A stretch of 6,518 bases of DNA from an uncultured bacterium (GTDB lineage Bacteria; Bacteroidota; Bacteroidia; Bacteroidales; Bacteroidaceae), in contig CALZMB010000129.1 of assembly GCA_945788485.1 (NCBI GenBank), positions 1 through 6,518 on the forward strand, read 5' to 3'. A model generated the notes under the pieces. It made no database searches. It saw only the letters and a program-made list of their open reading frames with translations, and had not been told where the DNA came from. Of this stretch, positions 1 through 6,296 are shown piece by piece. The stretch's first letter is position 1. Each line of letters opens with the position of its first letter. A program made the translations under genes and the position numbers.

Positions 1-90
1 AAACTCGCATAAATAGCACAATAATCTTAAAAAAATGTAGATTTTCATGTTTTCTCTTTGCGGAAACGTACAATTATGTGATTTTTTTTG

Positions 91-98
91 TAATTTTG
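91..98 (+). promoter_or_regulatory. Bacteroidetes-type -7 promoter box upstream of the lipid kinase gene
   Basis: TAATTTTG fits the Bacteroidetes -7 consensus TAnnTTTG and is followed by C, as is common. It lies about 90 bases before the kinase start codon, so the leader would be roughly 80-85 bases. No good -33 TTTG sits at the usual spacing of about 20 bases; the nearest, at 57-60, is 30 bases away. The call therefore rests on the -7 box and its position. Confidence 0.5.
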
Positions 99-188
99 CA
101 ATTAGAACAATATTCATGGCTGTTTGTCAGCATAAACTATTTTTTTGTTTTTAAAGGCAATGTAAGGTAAGTTATCAAAGACAGCAAA

Positions 189-1262
189 ATGAAGAAGAAG
201 ATAGTTTTCATACTCAATCCCATTTCGGGGACATCGAAGAAAGAAGGCATACCCCATATCATAGACAGTGTGCTTGACAAAGACATGTTTGATTACAGCA
301 TATCTTTCACCGAGCGTGCGGGACATGCTTCTGAGATAGCGCGCCATGCAGCAGAAATCGGCACAGACATTGTTGTTGCGATAGGTGGCGACGGTACTGT
401 GAACGAGGTGGCCCGCGCCATTGTCGATACCCCTACTGCTCTCGGCATTGTGCCGTGTGGTTCGGGCAATGGTCTCGCCCGTCATCTTATGTTGCCGCTG
501 AATGTCCGCGGAGCCATCGGGATGTTGAACAAATGTGAGATACATGATTTGGACTATGGCTGCATCAACGGTATGCCGTTTTTCTGCACTTGCGGCATGG
601 GGTTCGACGCGTTCATATCTATGAAGTTCGCCCATTCCGGCAAACGCGGCCCCATCACTTACGTGGAGAATGTGTTGAAGGAGGGTCTGAAATATGAGCC
701 GGAGACATACACCATCGAAGACGAGACCGGGACAAGCGAGTATAAGGCTTTCCTGATTTCCATCGCCAATGCTTCGCAATACGGCAACGACGCCTACATT
801 GCTCCGCAAGCGTCTATGCGCGACGGACTTATGGATGTCATCATCATGGAGCCGTTTGATGTGCTTGAGGCGGCGCAGGTGTCTATTGACATGTTCAACA
901 AGACGTTAGACAAAAACTCTAAAATCAAGACGTTCCGCTCGAAGCATATCCATATCAAACGTTCGCAGCCTGGTGTTGTACACTATGACGGCGACCCAAT
1001 CATGGCAGATGCCGACCTTGACATCTTCATCCGCGAGAAAGGCATCCGTGTTGTGGTTAATCCTGATGCGGACAAGCGCCGCCGTTGTCCGACAAAGATG
1101 CAGACGGCGTTCAGCGAATTTATGTCTGCCATCCACGATGTGCGCGTTGATGCCTTGAATGTCATGAAAGAGACAGGCGAAGCTGTTGCGGCAGACTTCA
1201 ATGCCCAGAAGCGCAGGGTTCAGCATATCAGCCGCCAACTTCAGGACAAGCTGAATATCTGA
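189..1262 (+). CDS. Diacylglycerol kinase family lipid kinase (YegS/DagK type)
   Basis: This 357-residue protein is predicted to phosphorylate a lipid hydroxyl using a nucleoside triphosphate, at the cytoplasmic face of the inner membrane. The N-terminal catalytic domain is recognisable. It has the opening NPISG motif (residues 10-14) after a beta strand, the nucleotide-binding GGDGTVNEV (66-74), and PCGSGNGLAR (89-98) where many relatives have GTxNDxAR. The C-terminal beta-rich domain carries DGLMDV (212-217) and DGDP (267-270), corresponding to the family's DG(E/D) active-site element. The core ends near residue 292. Residues about 295-357 form an extra, largely helical tail rich in Lys and Arg (KRRR at 297-299 region, KRR near 341-343) that is absent from minimal family members of about 290-300 residues. 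The ATG at 189 is the first one consistent with the NP.SG start; no Shine-Dalgarno is present, as is normal for this phylum. The true substrate (diacylglycerol, a sphingoid lipid or another lipid) cannot be told from sequence. The gene is apparently monocistronic and converges with the transglycosylase gene. Confidence 0.9.
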   Translation: MKKKIVFILNPISGTSKKEGIPHIIDSVLDKDMFDYSISFTERAGHASEIARHAAEIGTDIVVAIGGDGTVNEVARAIVDTPTALGIVPCGSGNGLARHLMLPLNVRGAIGMLNKCEIHDLDYGCINGMPFFCTCGMGFDAFISMKFAHSGKRGPITYVENVLKEGLKYEPETYTIEDETGTSEYKAFLISIANASQYGNDAYIAPQASMRDGLMDVIIMEPFDVLEAAQVSIDMFNKTLDKNSKIKTFRSKHIHIKRSQPGVVHYDGDPIMADADLDIFIREKGIRVVVNPDADKRRRCPTKMQTAFSEFMSAIHDVRVDALNVMKETGEAVAADFNAQKRRVQHISRQLQDKLNI

Positions 1263-1317
1263 ACCATCCGCATGAGCCCCCGTCTTACAGGCATGACAGC
1301 ATGCATGTCCCTAAACA

Positions 1318-1370
1318 GAAAGCGGCCCGGCAAGTCTTTCCCTTTTTGACTTGCCGGGCCGTTTTCCTTT
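1318..1370. terminator. Hairpin terminator between convergent genes
   Basis: A perfect 14-bp inverted repeat, CGGCCCGGCAAGTC (1323-1336) with GACTTGCCGGGCCG (1348-1361), encloses an 11-base pyrimidine loop. The stem extends outward by five more pairs, including one G-U, to 1318 and 1366. On the + strand it runs into a T-rich tract (TTTTCCTTTT, 1362-1371), so it should terminate the lipid kinase transcript. It lies about 30 bases past the stop codon of the opposing transglycosylase gene. The minus-strand tract beyond the stem is moderately T-rich (TTTCTGTTTAG), so it may work in both directions, better on +. Confidence 0.85.
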
Positions 1371-1396
1371 TAGGCTTTCTTGGCGCAGCGCGTGAG

Positions 1397-2614
1397 TTAA
1401 ATCTGATATTTATGTTTCTTCTTTGCCGGCCGTGGACTTCTGTCGTTCATTATGACAGGCTGTGTTGCCGGACCGTTGTATATCCCCATGCGTGCTGCAG
1501 CCGGCACTCTTCCTCCGTAGTCTTTCCATCGTTTTATGATGCTGTTGACATAATTGTATGTCTCGGAGCCTCTCATGTAACCGTATTTCACCACAGCGTC
1601 GGTGTAGTATTTCGGTTCTGCGAGTTTCAGGATATACTCTCCGACGACATTCCATTCGTTGCTGTTCCTGCCGTCTTTCTTTGCCAGGGCCATGGCGTCG
1701 TTGACATGAAGTTTCCCGCCATTATATGATGCGAGCGCGAAACAAAGCCTGTCGTATTGCGATGGTATGTGCGCAAACTCCCTCATGAGCTGGTTCATGT
1801 ATCTCGCGGCCGCGGCGATGTTCTGTTCCGGTTCGTATATGCGGTCTATCGGCAGTCCGAGTTGCTTTGCCGTCGAAGGCATTATCTGCATCAGTCCGCA
1901 AGCTCCCGCCCACGAATGGGCTTTCGGGTCGAAACAAGATTCCTGATAGCATTGCGCTGCAAGCAGTTTCCAGTCAAGTCTGGCGTGCGGGGCGTATTTC
2001 TTGAACAGTCCGTCCCACCGTGATATGACGCCTTTCTCCCTGTTGAGGACAGGAGCATAGACATGCCTTACGACACCACCGTTTTCGAGCAGCATCGACT
2101 GGTATTTCTTTGTCTCGTCAATGAAAGCAGGTTTATACCATTTCTTTATTTTCTCGGCGAGTGTAGTGTTCTCTTTCATGACGGTCCATCCCGGTCCGCA
2201 TTTTACGCCGCATGTGTCGCTGACGTTGTATGCGATGATGTCGCCTTCACCTTTTTCGAGACGATCTTTCATTTGCAAGGTGTCTGTGCAAAGCTCCACT
2301 CTCACTTTTACGCCTATGTTTTCAGCGAATTTCTCGCACAGCAGGAATTGCAGTCCCATGCCATGCCCGTGATAGTCGTAGTAGGTCTCGGGGCCCGACA
2401 TTGTCAGCATAATCAGTTCTCCCTGTGCCACAATCTCTTCCAGAGTGAGCATTCCGGTGTGTGTCGCCGTGTCGTCTGCTGCCACGTTTTCCACCGGCGT
2501 TCCCCAGGGGGTATATTCCGTCTCGTTTGGTTTGTTGCCACAAGACTCGATGCAGAGCATCAACGCAAATGTTATTGTAGATTTGATGATGTGGTTTGTC
2601 TCGTGTCGGGTCAT
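1397..2614 (-). CDS. mltF: MltF-like membrane-bound lytic murein transglycosylase, putative lipoprotein
   Basis: This 405-residue protein is predicted to cleave peptidoglycan glycan strands in the periplasm, forming 1,6-anhydro-muropeptides. The N-terminus has a hydrophobic stretch (about 12-22) ending in IESC with Cys25, a plausible lipobox despite the unusual Glu at -2. Residues about 55-165 resemble a family-3 solute-binding domain: a strand GELIMLT (65-71), then GMGLQFLLCEKFAENIG, and GEGDIIAYN (122-130). The C-terminal SLT domain (about 205-365) has the catalytic Glu225 in QCYQES, the GLMQIMPSTA motif (240-249) and SYNGG (296-300), all intact. The order of binding module then SLT domain defines MltF relatives. 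In Pseudomonas MltF the binding module senses muropeptides and activates the enzyme allosterically. The protein is shorter than the roughly 500-residue MltF of Proteobacteria, and the second lobe of the binding module appears to be missing. The C-terminus is a basic, proline-rich tail (about 370-405). The start at 2614 is chosen because the signal-like segment follows at once and a promoter lies about 40 bases upstream. Confidence 0.88.
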   Translation of the reverse strand: MTRHETNHIIKSTITFALMLCIESCGNKPNETEYTPWGTPVENVAADDTATHTGMLTLEEIVAQGELIMLTMSGPETYYDYHGHGMGLQFLLCEKFAENIGVKVRVELCTDTLQMKDRLEKGEGDIIAYNVSDTCGVKCGPGWTVMKENTTLAEKIKKWYKPAFIDETKKYQSMLLENGGVVRHVYAPVLNREKGVISRWDGLFKKYAPHARLDWKLLAAQCYQESCFDPKAHSWAGACGLMQIMPSTAKQLGLPIDRIYEPEQNIAAAARYMNQLMREFAHIPSQYDRLCFALASYNGGKLHVNDAMALAKKDGRNSNEWNVVGEYILKLAEPKYYTDAVVKYGYMRGSETYNYVNSIIKRWKDYGGRVPAAARMGIYNGPATQPVIMNDRSPRPAKKKHKYQI

Positions 2615-2652
2615 GTGTAATAATATGAGTTGTGATATTCAAATTCAGCATG

Positions 2653-2684
2653 CAAAAATACAACAAATATCGCAACTTGCCAAT
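2653..2684 (-). promoter_or_regulatory. Bacteroidetes-type promoter for the transglycosylase gene
   Basis: Read on the minus strand, TATTTTTG (complement of 2653-2660) matches the -7 consensus TAnnTTTG and is followed by C. Exactly 20 bases upstream is ATTG (complement of 2681-2684), a three-of-four match to the -33 TTTG. Transcription would begin a few bases further on, giving a leader of roughly 30 bases before the start codon at 2614. Confidence 0.6.
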
Positions 2685-2830
2685 TATTCATTATTAAAAT
2701 ATGAAAAATCCGTCATTTTGATGATTTATGCTCCACACGCCGGCATGTTTGCGTCATGCTAATAAAAACGTTTGTAATCTTTGCATGATGATACAGATTC
2801 GTTGCAAAAAGCATAATAAAAGGTACATTA

Positions 2831-2862
2831 TTTGCACAATACAAAAAAAAGTAGTAATTTTG
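2831..2862 (+). promoter_or_regulatory. Bacteroidetes-type promoter for the hisGDC operon
   Basis: TTTG (2831-2834), a 20-base spacer and TAATTTTG (2855-2862) together give a full match to the Bacteroidetes primary sigma-factor promoter, with C following the -7 box. The expected start of transcription, a few bases downstream, leaves an AT-rich leader of about 40-45 bases before the hisG ATG. That is too short for a histidine leader peptide with attenuator or for a T-box. Confidence 0.75.
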
Positions 2863-2910
2863 CCGTCAGTTTAAAAGTTTTAATTCATTTTTTTATACAA
2901 ATCGTTTTTT

Positions 2911-3762
2911 ATGTTACGTATAGCAGTACAGTCGAAAGGCCGTTTGTTTGAGGATACGATGAATCTCTTGAAAGAGACAGGTATAAAGATAAACAGTGCG
3001 CGCCGCACCTTGCTCGTCCAGTCGGGCAATTTCCCCCTTGAAGTTCTTTATCTCCGTGATGATGATATACCAGAGTGTGTAGCCAGCGGTGTAGCTGATA
3101 TCGGCATCGTGGGCGAGAACGAGTTTGTAGAGCGTGGCGAGGATGCAGACATCGTCCGCAGACTCGGCTTCTCCAAGTGCCGCATCTCACTTGCCATACC
3201 TGAAGCAATCGACTATCCCGGACTGGAATGGTTCAACGGCAAGAAGATAGCCACTTCTTATCCCGGCATACTCCGCAGGTTCGCCTCAGAACACAACCTC
3301 AACATTGACATACACGTCATCCAGGGTTCTGTAGAGATTGCTCCGGGCATCGGTTTGTCCGACGGCATTTTCGATATCGTCAGCTCCGGCTCTACACTTG
3401 TCAGCAACAAGCTCCGCGAAGTGGAGGTCGTGATGAAGAGCGAGGCGCTCCTTATAGGCAACAAAGAACTTGCAGCCGACAAGCAGGCGATTCTCGACGA
3501 GTTCCTCTTCCGCGTAAAGTCGGTGCTCGTTGCCGATGACAAGAAATATGTCTTGATGAACGCTCCGTCCGACAAGGTAAAAGACATCGTCGCCATTCTG
3601 CCTGGCATAAAGTCTCCGACAGTCATGCCTCTCGCTACAGAAGGCTGGACATCAATCCATACCGTCCTTGACGAGAAGCATTTCTGGGAAATCGTCAACC
3701 AGCTGAAAGCCGCCGGGGCAGAGGGCATCCTTGTCTTGCCGATAGAGAAGATGATTCTCTGA
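2911..3762 (+). CDS. hisG: ATP phosphoribosyltransferase, long form (HisG_L)
   Basis: HisG catalyses the first, committed step of histidine synthesis, joining ATP and PRPP to give phosphoribosyl-ATP, in the cytosol. The 283 residues match the long, self-sufficient form that needs no HisZ. The catalytic bilobal domain opens with LRIAVQSKGRL (2-12), then GVADIGIVGENEF (60-72), KKIATSYP (111-118), and the PRPP-binding loop DGIFDIVSSGSTL (151-163). The C-terminal ACT-like domain (about 208-283) contains SPTVMPL (235-241) and the closing GILVLPIEKMI; in this family that domain binds histidine and mediates hexamer feedback inhibition. All expected motifs are present with no truncation. The ATG sits at the start of the first beta strand of the family and follows a T-rich leader without a Shine-Dalgarno. 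It is the first gene of the operon, 68 bases ahead of hisD. Confidence 0.97.
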   Translation: MLRIAVQSKGRLFEDTMNLLKETGIKINSARRTLLVQSGNFPLEVLYLRDDDIPECVASGVADIGIVGENEFVERGEDADIVRRLGFSKCRISLAIPEAIDYPGLEWFNGKKIATSYPGILRRFASEHNLNIDIHVIQGSVEIAPGIGLSDGIFDIVSSGSTLVSNKLREVEVVMKSEALLIGNKELAADKQAILDEFLFRVKSVLVADDKKYVLMNAPSDKVKDIVAILPGIKSPTVMPLATEGWTSIHTVLDEKHFWEIVNQLKAAGAEGILVLPIEKMIL

Positions 3763-3830
3763 CGCTTCCTGCTGACCGGTTTCACCTCACATCGCATTTT
3801 CCTGACAACGCCATCAATACAGAAAAAAAC

Positions 3831-5117
3831 ATGAAAACAGTCATATACCCTCAAACATCAGACTATCCCGCCATCTGCACCCGTCCCCACATTGATTTGC
3901 AGCAGCTCAATTCCACAGTCGAGGCTGTGCTGAATGATGTGAAGGAACGTGGCGACGCTGCCGTACTTGAATACGAGGCGCGCTTCGACCATGTCGATTT
4001 AGACGCTCTTCAGGTGACTGAAGAAGAGATAGAGGCGGCTTGCTCAGAAGTGCCGCCGTCTCTTTGGGACGCGCTTGTCCTTGCGCATCAGAACATCAGG
4101 AAGTTCCACGAATCGCAGGTTTTTCATGGCGAGAAAGTGGAAACGGCGGCGGGGGTTGTCTGTTGGCAGAAAGCGACAGCAATAGAGAAAGTCGGCCTGT
4201 ACGTCCCTGGCGGCACAGCGCCCCTGCTGTCCACCGTCCTCATGCTTGCCACACCGGCAAAGATAGCAGGCTGCAGAGAGATAGTCCTCTGCACTCCTCC
4301 GGGCCGCGACGGAAAGATACACCCTGCCATTCTCGCAGCAGCACGCATTGCCGGCGTATCGAGAATCTACAAGGCGGGCGGAGTGCAGGCTGTCGGAGCT
4401 ATGGCCTACGGCACTGAGAGCGTACCGAAGGTATATAAGATTTTCGGCCCGGGAAACCAGTATGTCATGGCAGCCAAGCAGCACGTGTCGCTGCACGATG
4501 TCGCCATCGACATGCCTGCCGGACCCTCTGAGGTCTGCATCATAGCAGACGAAAGCAGTAATGCACGCTTCGTCGCAGCCGACCTCCTCTCGCAGGCTGA
4601 GCATGGCGCGGATTCGCAGGTGCTTCTCATTTCCACCTCGCAAGAGAAAATCTCAGAAGTGGAAAGCGAGCTGCAAGAACAGCTTTCACAGCTGCCGCGC
4701 AAAAGCTTTGCAGAGAAAGCGTTAGAAAATTCAACCATAGTGCTTGTTCATGATACAGACGAGGCGATGCAACTGTCCAACGCCTATGCGCCCGAACATC
4801 TCATACTTGCCACTGCCGACTATGAACAGCTTGCAGAGAAAGTGAGCAATGCAGGCAGCGTGTTCCTCGGACAGTACGCATGCGAGAGTGCAGGAGATTA
4901 TGCCAGCGGAACAAACCATACCCTGCCTACTCACGGATATGCCACAGCATACAGCGGCGTGAACCTCGACAGCTTCATCAAGAAAGTCACGTTCCAGCAT
5001 CTCACGCCCGCAGGGATAAAGAGCATCGGAAGGGCAGTGGAACTGATGGCAGAGAACGAAGGTCTCCATGCGCACAAGAATGCCATGACTGTCAGAACAG
5101 AAAACCTCCGTCAATAA
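3831..5117 (+). CDS. hisD: Histidinol dehydrogenase
   Basis: HisD carries out the last two steps of the pathway, oxidising L-histidinol to histidinal and then to histidine with two NAD+, as a zinc-dependent cytosolic homodimer. The 428 residues are full length for the family (434 in E. coli). Recognisable elements are VGLYVPGGTAPLLSTVLM (121-138), KAGGVQAVGAMAYGT (181-195), GPGNQYV (206-212) and IDMPAGPSEV (226-235). By comparison with the E. coli enzyme, the zinc ligands correspond to Gln255 and His258 (in LLSQAEHG), Asp356 (in SAGDYASG) and His415 (in AHKNA). The catalytic pair is Glu322-His323 in APEHL. All are present, so the enzyme should be active. The start ATG follows an A-rich run (AGAAAAAAAC), a common substitute for Shine-Dalgarno in this phylum. 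It is separated from hisC by only 23 bases, consistent with co-transcription. Confidence 0.97.
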   Translation: MKTVIYPQTSDYPAICTRPHIDLQQLNSTVEAVLNDVKERGDAAVLEYEARFDHVDLDALQVTEEEIEAACSEVPPSLWDALVLAHQNIRKFHESQVFHGEKVETAAGVVCWQKATAIEKVGLYVPGGTAPLLSTVLMLATPAKIAGCREIVLCTPPGRDGKIHPAILAAARIAGVSRIYKAGGVQAVGAMAYGTESVPKVYKIFGPGNQYVMAAKQHVSLHDVAIDMPAGPSEVCIIADESSNARFVAADLLSQAEHGADSQVLLISTSQEKISEVESELQEQLSQLPRKSFAEKALENSTIVLVHDTDEAMQLSNAYAPEHLILATADYEQLAEKVSNAGSVFLGQYACESAGDYASGTNHTLPTHGYATAYSGVNLDSFIKKVTFQHLTPAGIKSIGRAVELMAENEGLHAHKNAMTVRTENLRQ

Positions 5118-5140
5118 TCAATCACTTCATATTTCTGAAC

Positions 5141-6193
5141 ATGAAAACGTTAGAACAGCTGGTCAGACCCAATATCCGGAAGCTCAGCCCGTACAGCAGC
5201 GCCCGCAACGAATACAGCGGACACGTCGCGCATGTCTTCCTCGACGCAAACGAGAATCCGTACAACAACCCATACAACAGATACCCCGATCCCTTGCAGC
5301 AGCAGCTGAAAGAGCGTCTGTCTCTCATCAAGGGCGTGGCGCCGGAAAACATCTTCCTCGGCAACGGTTCTGACGAAGCCATCGACCTTGTCTATCGATG
5401 CTTCTGCCAACCGGGGATAGACAATGTCGTGGCTATCCAGCCGACATACGGAATGTATCAAGTGTGTGCCGACATAAACGACGTGGAGTATCGCTCCGTA
5501 CGTCTCAATGCCGACTACGATTTCTCCGCGCAGTCTCTGCTCGACGCCTGCGACGCCATGACAAAAGTGATTTGGCTGTGCAGCCCTAACAATCCGACAG
5601 GCAACGACCTCAACCGTGAGGAGATGGAGAAAGTGCTGGCCCGTTTCGACGGCATCGTCGTCATCGACGAGGCATACTCAGATTTCTCCCAGCAGCAGAC
5701 ATTCCGCACCGAGCTGCCCCGATGGCAGAACCTTATCGTGCTCAACACCATGAGCAAAGCATGGGGATGCGCAGCACTGAGATTGGGCATGGCGTTTGCG
5801 TCAAAAGAGATTATCGACATCTTCAACAAGGTCAAATACCCTTACAACATCAACAAACTGACGCAAGACACGGTGCTCGAAGCCTTGGAGAGCACCTGCA
5901 ACGTCCAGCGGTGGGTCAGTTTCCTGCTCGAAGAACGGCAGCGCGTGATAGATGCGCTCGCCCCTCTGCCCATCTGCCAGAAGATATACCCGACAGCATC
6001 AAACTTCGTTCTGGTGAAGGTCACCGACGCACAAGACATCTACAGTTGCCTTGTAGAGAAAGGCATCATCGTGCGGAACCGCCATCGCGTCACACTTTGC
6101 GAAAACTGTCTCCGCATCACCATCGGCACACGCAGCGAGAACAACGAGCTGCTCGGCGCGCTTCGCGTCTATAGCCATGAGAATGCGGAATGA
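5141..6193 (+). CDS. hisC: Histidinol-phosphate aminotransferase
   Basis: HisC is a PLP enzyme of fold type I that transfers an amino group from glutamate to imidazole-acetol phosphate, giving histidinol phosphate. The 350-residue protein begins MKTLEQLVRP and shows FLDANENP (33-40), the phosphate-contacting GNGSDEAID (74-82), PTYGMY (101-106), SPNNPTG with Asn151 (148-154), IDEAYSDF (175-182) with Asp176 and Tyr179, and the PLP-linking Lys206 in MSKAWG. Arg214 (ALRLG) and Arg325 (CLRITIGT) are in place for PLP phosphate and substrate carboxylate binding. The same frame is open upstream to 4880, but that stretch lies inside hisD and encodes a low-complexity, Arg/His/Gln-rich sequence unlike HisC. 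The ATG at 5141, 23 bases after hisD, is therefore the start. It is the last gene of the operon before a terminator. Aromatic aminotransferase side activity is possible, as in other HisC proteins. Confidence 0.96.
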   Translation: MKTLEQLVRPNIRKLSPYSSARNEYSGHVAHVFLDANENPYNNPYNRYPDPLQQQLKERLSLIKGVAPENIFLGNGSDEAIDLVYRCFCQPGIDNVVAIQPTYGMYQVCADINDVEYRSVRLNADYDFSAQSLLDACDAMTKVIWLCSPNNPTGNDLNREEMEKVLARFDGIVVIDEAYSDFSQQQTFRTELPRWQNLIVLNTMSKAWGCAALRLGMAFASKEIIDIFNKVKYPYNINKLTQDTVLEALESTCNVQRWVSFLLEERQRVIDALAPLPICQKIYPTASNFVLVKVTDAQDIYSCLVEKGIIVRNRHRVTLCENCLRITIGTRSENNELLGALRVYSHENAE

Positions 6194-6218
6194 TATAGTT
6201 ATACCTATACGGCATAAC

Positions 6219-6296
6219 AGGATTCAGGGAAACCATAAAAGGAACAAGGATTCTTCTCATCATCATCCTTTTTGGTTTTCCTGAATCCTTTTTTTT
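6219..6296 (+). terminator. Rho-independent terminator of the hisGDC operon
   Basis: Arm 6219-6242 pairs with arm 6267-6289. The stem is about 23 bp, with one G-U pair (6229 with 6279) and one bulged T (6236), around a 24-base loop. It is followed at once by eight T residues (6289-6296) and then GTTTT. It starts 26 bases after the hisC stop codon and is directional, since the opposite side is not T-rich. The loop contains a second copy of AGGATTC (6247-6253), the sequence that opens the left arm (6219-6225). That copy could pair with GAATCCT in place of the outer arm. Confidence 0.92.

Noticed and set aside
114..809. Long open frame (231 codons) on the minus strand opposite the lipid kinase
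   Set aside because: It is antisense to a gene with clear conserved motifs, shows no recognisable domain, and runs into the kinase promoter and leader.
1290..1312. Partly palindromic ATGC-rich stretch after the lipid kinase stop codon
   Set aside because: The pairing is short and imperfect, and the strong terminator just downstream explains the end of the transcript.
2063..2620. 185-codon open frame on the plus strand opposite the transglycosylase
   Set aside because: It is a mirror of the coding bias of the mltF-like gene, which has intact catalytic motifs. It has no motif or start context of its own.
2720..2762. 13-codon frame (MIYAPHAGMFASC) upstream of hisG as a possible his leader peptide
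   Set aside because: It has one His codon only, lies upstream of the predicted his promoter, and has no attenuator hairpin after it.
3258..3854. 198-codon minus-strand frame across hisG
   Set aside because: It lies opposite the well-conserved hisG gene, is Ser/Arg-rich in a way typical of antisense frames, and has no promoter or motif.
4880..5140. Upstream in-frame extension of hisC overlapping hisD
   Set aside because: The 87 extra codons encode Arg/His/Gln-rich sequence lying out of frame within hisD and unlike any HisC N-terminus. The ATG at 5141 matches the family start.
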